The notes under the pieces: generated by a model
What the model was told of the DNA's origin: nothing
The model's input: only the letters and a program-made list of their open reading frames with translations
The model's database searches: none
Program-made: the position numbers and the translations under genes
Source: Alphaproteobacteria bacterium
Lineage (GTDB): Bacteria > Pseudomonadota > Alphaproteobacteria > Micropepsales > Micropepsaceae
DNA length: 64,000 nt
Direction: 5' to 3'
NCBI GenBank assembly: GCA_025924715.1
Contig: JAICHV010000012.1
Location: 22,067 to 86,066, forward strand
Shown here: piece by piece, positions 32,001-40,379 of the stretch
Layout of the letters: the number at the start of each line of letters is the position of its first letter
Numbering within the stretch: position 1 is the stretch's first letter

Positions 32001-32807
32001 ATGCGTATCGCCACCTACAATGTCAACGGCATCAATGGCCGGCTTTCGGTCCTGCTGCGCTGGTTGGGCCGGGAAAAGCCCGACATTGCGTGCCTGCAGG
32101 AGCTGCGGGCGCCGCAGGAGAAATTCCCCCTGCGCGAGCTCGAGGCCCTGGGCTATCACGCGCTCTGGCATGGGCAGAAAAGCTGGAACGGCGTCGCCAT
32201 CCTGTCGCGCCAAGCCCCGCCCATCGAAAGGCGGCGCGCCTTGCCCGGCGATCCGGACGATCTGCATAGCCGCTATCTGGAAGCGCAGGTGGACGACATG
32301 GTCATCGGCTGCATCTATCTGCCCAACGGCAATCCCGCACCCGGACCCAAATTCGATTACAAGCTGGCCTGGTTCAAGCGCCTGAACGCCCATGCCGCCA
32401 AGCTGCTGAAAACGGAAAAAGACGTCGTGCTCTGCGGCGATTATAATGCCGTGCCCACCGAACTCGACGCCTATAAGCCCGAGCGCTGGGTGGGGGATGC
32501 GGTGTTTTTCCCCCAGACCCGCGAACTTTATCGCCGCCTGGTCTTGCAAGGCTGGACCGATGCGCTGCGCCAGATGCACCCGGGCGAGGCGGTCTATACC
32601 TATTGGGATTATTTCCGAAACGCCTTCCGGCGCAATGCGGGAATCCGCATGGATCACCTGCTGCTCAGTCCCACGCTGGCGCCGCGCCTGGTCGCGGCCG
32701 GGGTCGACCGCGAGGTTCGAAGCTGGGAGAAGACCAGCGATCACGCCCCGGTGTGGATCGAACTGAAGGACGCCCGCGCCAAGCCGAGAGCCAAGCGGCG
32801 GGCCTGA
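32001..32807 (+). CDS. xthA: Exodeoxyribonuclease III / AP endonuclease
   Basis: Enzyme of 268 residues of the ExoIII family (endonuclease/exonuclease/phosphatase fold), which cuts DNA at abasic sites and trims 3' ends. Motifs: ATYNVNGING, CLQELR with the metal-binding Glu, YLPNGNP, CGDYNAVPTELD, YRRLVLQGWTDALR, RMDHLLLSP and the catalytic SDHAPVWIEL. Length is standard. It would act after the glycosylases AAG and UdgX encoded on either side. The C-terminal tail is Lys/Arg-rich. Divergent from the NUDIX gene with a 74-base gap. Confidence 0.93.
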   Translation: MRIATYNVNGINGRLSVLLRWLGREKPDIACLQELRAPQEKFPLRELEALGYHALWHGQKSWNGVAILSRQAPPIERRRALPGDPDDLHSRYLEAQVDDMVIGCIYLPNGNPAPGPKFDYKLAWFKRLNAHAAKLLKTEKDVVLCGDYNAVPTELDAYKPERWVGDAVFFPQTRELYRRLVLQGWTDALRQMHPGEAVYTYWDYFRNAFRRNAGIRMDHLLLSPTLAPRLVAAGVDREVRSWEKTSDHAPVWIELKDARAKPRAKRRA

Positions 32808-32811
32808 CCGG

Positions 32812-33282
32812 CTATTTCGCCAGCGCGTTTTCCAGCTGGATCTTGCTCATCTTGGAGCGGTTGGGGATGCCTTCCGCCTTGGCTTTTTTGTAGAGCTGGG
32901 CCTTGGTCTTGTCGCTGGAATTGCGGATCCGGCTTCGCGCCGCCCGCTTGCCGGCGGCGGTGCGTTTGGTGGCGTTCTTGCCGCCCTGGGCGCGGCTGCT
33001 TTCGCGCCGTCCTTCCGCGCCGATATGCGCCTTGCCTTCGCGCTCCTGCTGCCCGGTGCGGCCCTTGGCTTCCTTGCGTTCGGTCTTGTCCCGATTGCTG
33101 CGGTTTTTGCGCTTGCTGTCATATTTGGAGGCGCCGGCCTCGTGCAGGGCGATGGCGATGGCCTGTTTGCGGCTTTTTACCTTGCCCCCTCTGCCGCCGC
33201 GCCCGCTCTTCAATTCGCCATGCTTGAATTCATGCATCACGCGGCCTTCCGTCCGGCGCTGACGCGCAGAAGATTTTGCCAT
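32812..33282 (-). CDS. DUF6496-type basic protein with C-terminal Rho-N-like segment (second copy)
   Basis: Protein of 156 residues. The region HEFKHGELKSGRGGRG continues into KVKSRKQAIAIALHEAG, the same core as the 80-residue protein at 28828-29070. A highly charged middle (RSNRDKTERKEAKGRTGQQ) leads to a C-terminal segment SDKTKAQLYKKAKAEGIP followed by RSKMSKIQLENALAK, which resembles the Rho N-terminal/SAP-like helix-extended-loop-helix used for nucleic-acid contact. ATG at 33282 has GGAGG five bases upstream. Likely DNA- or RNA-binding by composition; function unknown. Confidence 0.82.
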   Translation of the reverse strand: MAKSSARQRRTEGRVMHEFKHGELKSGRGGRGGKVKSRKQAIAIALHEAGASKYDSKRKNRSNRDKTERKEAKGRTGQQEREGKAHIGAEGRRESSRAQGGKNATKRTAAGKRAARSRIRNSSDKTKAQLYKKAKAEGIPNRSKMSKIQLENALAK

Positions 33283-33397
33283 GCGTTCCTCCATGGTTTG
33301 ACGGCAAGTTTGTTCGCAACGCGCCATGGCGCGGCACGTTCCCGCTCCGCCCGCACCGGCCCAGGGAAAATCCCGGGCGCTGGCGCGTTGTCTGCCC

Positions 33398-34069
33398 ATG
33401 GCCCGAAGCGACGAACCGCATTCCCTCAAAGAGCTAAACCGCCGGCTCGCCGCCATGGCGCCCATGGTGACCGGCGGCACGCGCGCCGTGCCGGGTGAAG
33501 GACCCGCCCATGCCAAAATCATGCTGGTGGGTGAACAGCCGGGCGACCAGGAAGATATGCAGGGCCGCCCCTTTGTGGGTCCGGCGGGAAAGCTGCTGGA
33601 CCGGGCGCTGGCGGAAGCCGGCATCGACCGGTCCAAGGTCTATGTCACCAATGCGGTGAAGCATTTCAAATTCGAGCAGCGCGGCAAGCGCCGGCTCCAT
33701 TCCAAGCCCAATGCGGGAGAGGTCAAGCATTACCGCTGGTGGCTGCAAAAGGAGCTGGAACTGGTGCGCCCCAAGGTGGTTGTGGCGATGGGGGCAACGG
33801 CGGTGCTGGCGCTGGCCGGCAAGCCCCTTCCCATCGCCCGCAACCGCGGCGCCGGCGAATTGGGCGGCCGGCCCGCGGTGATCACCATGCATCCTTCTTA
33901 TCTTCTGCGCCTGCGGGACGACGACGACCGGCACAAGGCCTTCGCCGATTTGGTGGCCGATCTAAGGACCGCCAAAGCCATGGCTGCCGCGCCGATGAAG
34001 CAAAAGATCAAGCGGCCTAAAGTCGGTGCCGGTGGGGGAATAAAATACGCTACCGGACTGAAGCTCTAG
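33398..34069 (+). CDS. udgX: UdgX-type uracil-DNA glycosylase/crosslinking protein lacking Fe-S cysteines
   Basis: Protein of 223 residues of the family 4-like UDG fold. Motif A is VGEQPGDQEDMQGRPFVGP, motif B is MHPSYLLR, and the UdgX-specific loop KRRLH (97-101) provides H101; in mycobacterial UdgX the equivalent His forms a covalent bond to DNA after uracil removal. The four Cys that hold an iron-sulfur cluster in typical UdgX and family 4 enzymes are missing: this reading frame has no Cys at all, and the usual third-Cys region reads EVKHYRWWL. ATG at 33398 is used; a longer frame from 33326 adds no conserved sequence. The 3' end overlaps the MarC gene by four bases. Confidence 0.87.
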   Translation: MARSDEPHSLKELNRRLAAMAPMVTGGTRAVPGEGPAHAKIMLVGEQPGDQEDMQGRPFVGPAGKLLDRALAEAGIDRSKVYVTNAVKHFKFEQRGKRRLHSKPNAGEVKHYRWWLQKELELVRPKVVVAMGATAVLALAGKPLPIARNRGAGELGGRPAVITMHPSYLLRLRDDDDRHKAFADLVADLRTAKAMAAAPMKQKIKRPKVGAGGGIKYATGLKL

Positions 34070-34680
34070 CCCCGCAGGCTCAAAATCCCGTCGGCGACAT
34101 ATTGCACGGCCAATGCCGCCAGCAAGACGCCGAGCAGGCGGGCAAACACCGCCTGGCCGCTTTTGCCCAGCAAGCGCTCCAGCCAGGCCGCACTGCGAAA
34201 CACCAAAAAAGCCCCAAAAATCATCACCGCGATCACACCGATCAACAGCACCAGGCCCAAGGGATTGCCGATCATCCGCCCCGACAACAGCAGAACTGCC
34301 GTGATCGCACCCGGCCCGGCGATAAGCGGAATGCCTAACGGGAAGGCGGCGATACCACTGGCGCGTTCCATCTCCGCGGCATCGTCGGTTTTGCGTTTCT
34401 GGCGGCGGTCGAACACCATTTCGAATGCGATCGCGAACAGCAGCAATCCGCCGGCAATGCGAAATGCCGCCAGCGAGATGCCCAGCTGCGCCAGCAGCCA
34501 GCCGCCGATCAGCGCGGTGCCGGCCAGGACGCCGAAGGCCACCAAAGAGGCTTCCGCCCCGATGCGGCGTCTGAGGCTCTGGTCCATGCCGGCAGTGAGT
34601 CCGATGAAGATCGGGCCCAGACCGATGGGATCGATCACCACGAAGAGCGTGACAAAAGCGCCGATCAGAAATTGCAGCAC
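34066..34680 (-). CDS. MarC-family integral membrane protein
   Basis: Six-helix membrane protein of 204 residues of the MarC/YhgN family, whose transport function is unknown. Signatures: GAFVTLFVVIDPIGLGPIF, AFRIAGGLLLFAIAFEMV, and FPLGIPLIAGPGAITAVLL. GTG at 34680 is preferred because GGGAG lies eight bases upstream and the start fits the family length. The stop codon shares CTAG with the udgX stop codon. Divergent from the antiporter gene at 34789. Confidence 0.87.
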   Translation of the reverse strand: MLQFLIGAFVTLFVVIDPIGLGPIFIGLTAGMDQSLRRRIGAEASLVAFGVLAGTALIGGWLLAQLGISLAAFRIAGGLLLFAIAFEMVFDRRQKRKTDDAAEMERASGIAAFPLGIPLIAGPGAITAVLLLSGRMIGNPLGLVLLIGVIAVMIFGAFLVFRSAAWLERLLGKSGQAVFARLLGVLLAALAVQYVADGILSLRG

Positions 34681-34788
34681 GCCGAATGCTCCCAAAACCC
34701 CGATCCTAGCATGAAGCGCAATTGCGCAAACCGCCCAAGGGCAAGCTTTGCCGCTGTTCCAGGCCACGCCGGAACCCTATAAGGGCCC

Positions 34789-36000
34789 ATGGGGTTTTTG
34801 ATCGGCAAATCCATCGGACTGCTGGTTGTCGCCATCCTGGTGGCGATCGTGGCGCGGCGTCTGCGCCTGCCCTATACGGTGGGCCTGGTGGCCGCGGGCA
34901 TGGCGTTGGCGCTGTCTCGTATCGATATGGGGATTTCCCTCACCCATGACATCATCTTCGATGTCATTCTGCCGCCGCTGTTGTTCGAAGCGGCGCTGAA
35001 CCTGCGATGGAAGGATCTCAGCGCCGAGGCCGTTCCGATCCTGGTGCTGAGCATTGCCGGCGTGGCGATTTCGGCCACCGTCACTTATTTTGGAATGCAT
35101 GGTCTCTTGGGCTGGCCGGTGGCGCCGGCGCTGATCTTCGCGGTGTTGATCGCCGCGACCGATCCTGTGGCGGTGATCGCCCTCTTCAAGGATCTGGGAA
35201 TCACCGGACGGATACGGCTGCTGGTTGAAAGCGAAAGCCTATTCAATGACGGTATTGCCGCGGTTCTGTTCGCCCTGGCGCTGAGCTGGATTACCGGCGG
35301 GGAAAGCGGCGGCATGGCGCCATGGCAAATGCTGCTGTCGATTTCCGCCGGGGGCATCACTGTCGGTGTCCTGGTGGGTCTGGCCGCGCTTTTGGTGGCG
35401 GGGCGCACCAATGATCGTGTGACCGAGGCCGCGGTGACGGTGGTGGTCTCTTATGGCGGCTTTCTGCTGGCGGAGAATCTGCATTTTTCGGGTGTGCTGG
35501 CGACGGTGGCCAGCGGGCTCGTGATCGGGGCCGGCGGGTTCAAGCTTGGCGGGCGGCATATCGGGCTATCCCAAAACGGCCAAGCTTTCGCATTGGAGCT
35601 ATGGGAATTTTTGGCGTTCCTGGCCAATTCGGTGGTTTTCCTGCTGATCGGCATCAGCGCGTCGCAAATCGATTTCGACGCGCTGGGCTATCTGCCGCTG
35701 CTTGCCACCATCGCCATTGTACTGGTGTCGCGCGCGGCCAGCGTCTATCCGATCAGCGCGTGTTTTAAGGGTTCGCGCTGGCGGATCGGCGCGGGTGAGC
35801 AGCATGTGTTGTTCTGGGCGGGCTTGCGCGGTGCCTTGGGGCTGGCCCTGGTGCTGTCCTTGCCGCGGTCTATGCCGATGCGGGCAACGGTGGTGATCGC
35901 CACGTTCGGCGTGGTGACGTTTTGCGTGGTGGTCCAGGGTCTGACAATGCCGTTGCTACTGCGGCATCTGCGCCTGCCCGGCAGGTTCATAAGCCGGTGA
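34789..36000 (+). CDS. CPA1-family Na+/H+ antiporter
   Basis: Polytopic antiporter of 403 residues. The ion-binding motif AATDPVAVIALFKDLGI and the following ESESLFNDGIAAVLF are the CPA1 hallmarks, with about 12 transmembrane helices and HVLFWAGLRGALGLALVLSL in the second half. It lacks the long cytosolic tail of NhaP/NHE proteins. Probably exports Na+ or K+ against H+ for pH or salt balance. It is separated from galE by 74 bases; operon link unclear. Confidence 0.9.
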   Translation: MGFLIGKSIGLLVVAILVAIVARRLRLPYTVGLVAAGMALALSRIDMGISLTHDIIFDVILPPLLFEAALNLRWKDLSAEAVPILVLSIAGVAISATVTYFGMHGLLGWPVAPALIFAVLIAATDPVAVIALFKDLGITGRIRLLVESESLFNDGIAAVLFALALSWITGGESGGMAPWQMLLSISAGGITVGVLVGLAALLVAGRTNDRVTEAAVTVVVSYGGFLLAENLHFSGVLATVASGLVIGAGGFKLGGRHIGLSQNGQAFALELWEFLAFLANSVVFLLIGISASQIDFDALGYLPLLATIAIVLVSRAASVYPISACFKGSRWRIGAGEQHVLFWAGLRGALGLALVLSLPRSMPMRATVVIATFGVVTFCVVVQGLTMPLLLRHLRLPGRFISR

Positions 36001-36074
36001 CGCGTTATCGCAATTTGCCGCTTGGCTTATTTCGTGCAGGATGCGGCGTCGAAGGTTAGGGCCGGGGAGTTGTC

Positions 36075-37046
36075 GTGAACAATGTTCTTGTAACCGGGGG
36101 CGCCGGTTATATCGGCTCGCATGCCTGCAAAGCCTTGGCGCGCGCCGGATATAGGCCCGTCAGCTATGACAATCTTGCCTATGGCCATGAATGGGCGGTG
36201 AAATGGGGACCGCTGGAAAAAGGCGACATTCTCGACGCGGCGCGGCTTGGCGAAGTCCTGGCGGCTTACAAACCCAGCGCGGTGATCCATTTCGCCGCTT
36301 TTATCGATGTCGGGGAGTCGGTCCGTGATCCGGCCAAATATTATCGCAACAATCTCGCCGGCACGCTGGGTTTGCTGGATGCCATGCGCCGGCACGGTGT
36401 CGAAAAAATCGTCTTCTCCAGCACCTGCGCCACTTATGGAATACCGGACATCGTTCCCATCGCGGAAAGCGCCCCGCAGCACCCGATCAATCCCTATGGC
36501 GCCTCCAAATGGATGATCGAGCGTGTTTTGGCGGACTATGGCCATGCCTATGGCCTCAGAAGCGTGGCACTGCGCTATTTCAACGCCGCGGGCGCGGATC
36601 CGGATGGCGAATTGGGCGAGGACCATGATCCGGAAACCCATCTGATACCCCTGGTGCTGGACGTCGCAAAGGGCGCAAGGCCTAACGTGACTATCTTCGG
36701 AGAGGATTACGCGACCCAAGACGGCACCTGTGTGCGCGATTACGTCCATGTCAGCGACTTGGCGGATGCCCATATTTTGGCGATGCAGGGATTGGAGGGG
36801 CATGAGCTGCGCAGCGCTTACAATCTGGGGACCGGAGAAGGTCACTCGGTCGCGCAAGTGATCGCCTGCGCCGAGCGGGTGACCGGGCGCAAGATCGCCG
36901 CGACCAGGGGCCCCAGGCGCCCGGGCGATCCGGCGACGCTGCTGGCCGATCCCTCGCTGGCAAAAAGCGAGTTGCACTGGACGCCCCGCCGGACCGCGAT
37001 TTCGGACATCATCGAAACTGCCTGGCGGTGGCGCCGCGGGCGCTGA
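36075..37046 (+). CDS. galE: UDP-glucose 4-epimerase
   Basis: NAD-dependent short-chain epimerase of 323 residues that interconverts UDP-glucose and UDP-galactose, feeding polysaccharide synthesis. GGAGYIGSHACKALA is the NAD motif, FSSTCATYG carries the catalytic Ser/Thr, NPYGASKWMIE the YxxxK pair, and RYFNAAGADPDGELGEDH the substrate loop. GTG at 36075 has GGGGAG upstream. It sits in the envelope-polysaccharide part of the window with a second epimerase at 39360-40334. Confidence 0.92.
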   Translation: MNNVLVTGGAGYIGSHACKALARAGYRPVSYDNLAYGHEWAVKWGPLEKGDILDAARLGEVLAAYKPSAVIHFAAFIDVGESVRDPAKYYRNNLAGTLGLLDAMRRHGVEKIVFSSTCATYGIPDIVPIAESAPQHPINPYGASKWMIERVLADYGHAYGLRSVALRYFNAAGADPDGELGEDHDPETHLIPLVLDVAKGARPNVTIFGEDYATQDGTCVRDYVHVSDLADAHILAMQGLEGHELRSAYNLGTGEGHSVAQVIACAERVTGRKIAATRGPRRPGDPATLLADPSLAKSELHWTPRRTAISDIIETAWRWRRGR

Positions 37047-37180
37047 ACGGCTAAAAGCACTCGCAAATTTGCCCCTCGGGCCTTGCCACAGCTGCATCCT
37101 TCGGCCCCGGCATCGGGTTTACGAATGAGGCAAAAACTCGGCTAGGGCCGGCGGCGAAGTTTCGATAGGGTTTTTTGGCT

Positions 37181-37978
37181 ATGCCCGTTTCCGACAGTTC
37201 CGCTCCTCCAGGCGCCGCGCCCAAGCAAAGCTGGGCCCAGCGCCTCTTGGGCCGCAAGACGGCGGCGCCGGCGCTCATTCCGCCGGGCCAGCGCGTCTAT
37301 GCCATTGGCGATGTCCATGGCCGGATGGATCTGTTGCACAAATTATGGGAGCTGATCGAAAGCGATTGTGCCGGCTGCGATCTGGAACGTAGCGTTATTT
37401 TCATGGGCGACTATGTCGATCGCGGGCCCCAGTCCAAAGCGGTGATCGATTTCCTGTTGGACGAAACCCGCAAAACCGCCGCTATGCTGTGCCTGCGCGG
37501 CAATCACGATCAGGCTGTGCTCGACTTCCTCGCCGATGCCAAATTTTATCGCAATTGGCGGGAATTTGGCGCCCCCGAAACCCTGCTCAGTTATGGCGTC
37601 ATGCCCCCCCGTTTCGAGGACGATGCGGATTTCGAACGGGCGCGGGCGGAATTCGAACAAAAGCTTCCGCCCGAGCATTTGGAATTTTTCAGCGCGCTTG
37701 CCTATTCCCATGCCATCGGCGACTACCTTTTCGTCCATGCCGGGCTTCGCCCCGGCGTGGCGCTGGACCGCCAGGATCCGCATGACCTGCTTTGGATCCG
37801 CGACGAATTCCTGCTCTCACGCCTATCCTTCGGAAAAATCGTGGTGCATGGGCACTCTCCCACGCCCCATCCGGTCCGCCGTCCCAACCGCATCGGCATC
37901 GATACGGGCGCCTATGCCACGGGGCGCCTGACGGCCGTGGTCCTGGAAGGGGCGGGTTGCCGCTTCCTGAGCACCTGA
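37181..37978 (+). CDS. PPP-family serine/threonine protein phosphatase
   Basis: Metallophosphatase of 265 residues with the three signature motifs: YAIGDVHGR (GDxHG), FMGDYVDRGPQS (GDxxDRG) and CLRGNHDQAVLD (GNHD), plus VHGHSPTPHP and the final DTGAY. It may dephosphorylate proteins or Ap4A-like nucleotides. The adjacent galE and sugar genes suggest regulation of polysaccharide production, but this is inference. ATG at 37181 is taken over an upstream TTG two codons earlier. The first 40 residues (Ala/Pro/Lys-rich) are probably disordered. Confidence 0.88.
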   Translation: MPVSDSSAPPGAAPKQSWAQRLLGRKTAAPALIPPGQRVYAIGDVHGRMDLLHKLWELIESDCAGCDLERSVIFMGDYVDRGPQSKAVIDFLLDETRKTAAMLCLRGNHDQAVLDFLADAKFYRNWREFGAPETLLSYGVMPPRFEDDADFERARAEFEQKLPPEHLEFFSALAYSHAIGDYLFVHAGLRPGVALDRQDPHDLLWIRDEFLLSRLSFGKIVVHGHSPTPHPVRRPNRIGIDTGAYATGRLTAVVLEGAGCRFLST

Positions 37979-38117
37979 GGCGGCGCAAAGTCTTTGAAAA
38001 CAACCCGTGGACCCGGCACGGTTTTGTCTTTATGGAGACCCCCGGCGACGATCCCGTGTCCGCCATCGGACAAGTGGCGGACGGCGCCATATGCGCCGTC
38101 GCTTGCGAGGACCGTTG

Positions 38118-39299
38118 ATGCCCCCGACCAGTTCCTTGGCCGATCTTTACCGACCCCCGGTCGACGGCTTCACCGGCTGTTTCATAGGCCGTGCCTGGCT
38201 TCCGAATCTGCGGGGGCCGGCGGTGGTCGTGGTGGACGACGGGGGCGTTTTCGATATTACCCCGCAAATCGGAACGACTTCGGCGCTACTCGATTTGGAC
38301 GACCCGGCGCGATTTGCTCGGACCGCCAAGCGCGCCGCCCGGCTGGGCTCGGCGGCAGAGCTGTTTGCCAACAGCGATGAAAAGCACCGCGACGTTGCCA
38401 AGCCCTGGTTTTTGGCGCCCATCGATCTGCAGGCGGTGAAGGCGGCCGGCGTCACCTTCGCCGCCAGCCTTCTGGAGCGGGTGGTCGAGGAACAGGCCCG
38501 CGGCAATCCCGCCGCCGCACAATCCATTCGCGCCACCTTGGCGGGGGAAATCGGCGCCGATCTTTCCAGCATCAAACCCGGCTCGGCGGATGCCGAGGCC
38601 TTGCGCAAAGTCCTGGTCGCCCGGGGTTTGTGGTCGCAATATCTGGAAGTCGGCATCGGACCCGATCCGGAAATCTTCACCAAAGCCCAGCCGCTTTCGG
38701 CCGTGGGATTCGGCGCCGATATCGGCTTGCATCCCAAATCGACCTGGAACAATCCAGAACCCGAAATCGTGGTCTTGGTCTCCAGCCGCGGCAAGGTGGT
38801 CGGGGCGACGCTGGGCAACGATCTCAACCTGCGCGACTTCGAGGGACGCAGCGCATTGCTGTTGTCCAAGGCCAAGGACAACAATGCCTCCGCCGCGATC
38901 GGCCCCCTGGTGCGCCTGTTCGACGACAGCTTCAGCCTTGACGATGTGCGCCAGGCCGAAGTGCAGCTTCGGGTCACCGGCGACGACGGTTTTCAACTGG
39001 ATGCGGTGTCGTCGATGGCGCAAATCAGCCGCGATGTGACCGAATTGGTGGAGGCCGCGATGGGCCGCTACCATCAATATCCCGACGGCTTCGCGCTCTA
39101 TCTTGGCACGTTGTTCGCCCCCACCCAGGATCGCGACCTGCCCGGCGAAGGCTTTACCCATAAGCTGGGCGATGTGGTGACGATTTTTTCAGACAAGCTC
39201 GGGACCCTGGCCAACCGGGTCAATCTTGCCGACAAGGCGCCGCCCTGGACCTTCGGCATCGGTGCCCTCATGGCGAATCTGAAGGCACGCGGGCTCTAA
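38118..39299 (+). CDS. Fumarylacetoacetate hydrolase family protein
   Basis: Enzyme of 393 residues of the FAH superfamily, which cleaves or dehydrates beta-keto and 2-keto acids using a divalent metal. Core: TKAQPLSAVGFGADIGLHPK, STWNNPEPEIVVLV with metal-binding Glu, TLGNDLNLRDFEGRSALLL, AKDNNASAAIGP, and SSMAQISRDV, YHQYPDGFALYLGT, GEGFTHKLGD. This longer subgroup is common in Alphaproteobacteria and has been linked with sugar-acid breakdown. ATG at 38118 has GAGGA upstream. The exact substrate is not recognised and no partner catabolic genes are adjacent. Confidence 0.9.
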   Translation: MPPTSSLADLYRPPVDGFTGCFIGRAWLPNLRGPAVVVVDDGGVFDITPQIGTTSALLDLDDPARFARTAKRAARLGSAAELFANSDEKHRDVAKPWFLAPIDLQAVKAAGVTFAASLLERVVEEQARGNPAAAQSIRATLAGEIGADLSSIKPGSADAEALRKVLVARGLWSQYLEVGIGPDPEIFTKAQPLSAVGFGADIGLHPKSTWNNPEPEIVVLVSSRGKVVGATLGNDLNLRDFEGRSALLLSKAKDNNASAAIGPLVRLFDDSFSLDDVRQAEVQLRVTGDDGFQLDAVSSMAQISRDVTELVEAAMGRYHQYPDGFALYLGTLFAPTQDRDLPGEGFTHKLGDVVTIFSDKLGTLANRVNLADKAPPWTFGIGALMANLKARGL

Positions 39300-39361
39300 A
39301 GCATTTTCGCGTTTCTTCGAATCGGACGGAAAACCGTTGCCACTTTTCCTGGAACCGCTCT
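39298..39361. repeat. Interspersed intergenic repeat element between convergent genes
   Basis: The 64-base segment between two convergent genes reads GCATTTTCGCGTTTCTTCG at its left part and CACTTTTCCTGGAACCGCTC at its right part. Its reverse complement contains CAGGAAAAGTGG and ACGGTTTTCCGTCC, the core of a short repeat I recognise from intergenic regions in Rhizobiales and relatives. It fills the gap exactly and supplies parts of both stop codons. Only one copy is in this window. Confidence 0.5.
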
Positions 39362-40334
39362 AAACGCCGTAATAATCCTTGTACCAGTCGATAAACTTGG
39401 GAATGCCGACGGCGATCGGTGTGGTGGGCTCAAATCCCAGATCGCGGCGGCTTGCTTCGATATCGGCATAGGTGGCCGGCACATCGCCCGGCTGCATCGG
39501 TTCGAGCTCCACTTTGGCCTTGCGTTGCAGCGATTGCTCGATCAGGGCGATGAAGTCGGTGAGTTTTTCCGATTTGTGGTTGCCCAGATTATAGACCTTG
39601 TGCGGCGGCGTCCCGGTTGCGGGGCGGTCCAGCGCCCGCACCACGCCACTCACGATATCGTCGACAAAGGTGAAATCCCGCCACATCTCGCCGCGATTGA
39701 ACACCTTGATGGGCTCGCCGGCGATGATCTGGCGGGTGAAGATGAAGGCCGCCATGTCGGGACGCCCCCAGGGGCCGTAGACGGTGAAAAAGCGCAAGCC
39801 AGTCGCGGGAATTTTGTAGAGATGGGCATAGGTATGCCCGATCAACTCGTCCGTGCGCTTGGTCGCGGCATAGAGCGAATTGGGTTGCTCCACCGGATCG
39901 TCCACCGAGAACGGCATTTTGGTGTTGCCGCCATAGACCGATGACGAACTGGCGTAAACGAAGTGGCGCAGGTTTTTCAGCCTTCGCCCCAGCTCCATCA
40001 TCACCACCTGGCCCATCACATTGGAGGTGACATAGACATAAGGATCGGTCAGCGAGTGGCGCACGCCGGCCTGCGCCGCCAGATGCACAACCCCATCGAT
40101 CTGGGGAAAGCTGCCCGCCAGGGCCAGAACGCCGTCGCGGTCAGAGACGTCGAGCTTGCGGAAAGTGAAATTTTGCTGCGACGTCAGGCGCGCCAGCCGG
40201 GCATCCTTCAGCGTCACGTCATAATAATCGTTCAGATTGTCCAGGCCGATCACGGCATCGCCCCGCGCCAGCAAGGCGCCGGCGACATTAGAGCCGATAA
40301 AACCGGCGGCGCCGGTGACCACGATTGTACGCAT
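39360..40334 (-). CDS. UDP-glucuronate 4-epimerase-like NAD-dependent epimerase
   Basis: Epimerase of 324 residues that likely converts UDP-glucuronate to UDP-galacturonate for surface polysaccharides. Motifs: TGAAGFIGSNVAGALL, LDNLNDYYDVTLKDARL (the DYYD segment typical of this subfamily), YASSSSVYGGNTKMPF, SLYAATKRTDELIGHTYAHL with the YxxxK pair, and FTVYGPWGRPDMA. Start ATG at 40334. It is 45 bases upstream... downstream of the SIS gene on the same strand and belongs to the run leading from the sugar-phosphate transferase. Confidence 0.92.
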   Translation of the reverse strand: MRTIVVTGAAGFIGSNVAGALLARGDAVIGLDNLNDYYDVTLKDARLARLTSQQNFTFRKLDVSDRDGVLALAGSFPQIDGVVHLAAQAGVRHSLTDPYVYVTSNVMGQVVMMELGRRLKNLRHFVYASSSSVYGGNTKMPFSVDDPVEQPNSLYAATKRTDELIGHTYAHLYKIPATGLRFFTVYGPWGRPDMAAFIFTRQIIAGEPIKVFNRGEMWRDFTFVDDIVSGVVRALDRPATGTPPHKVYNLGNHKSEKLTDFIALIEQSLQRKAKVELEPMQPGDVPATYADIEASRRDLGFEPTTPIAVGIPKFIDWYKDYYGV

Positions 40335-40379
40335 CGCTTCGACGCTTCCTTTATTGATCGCTCAAGCCCGCACGGAACA

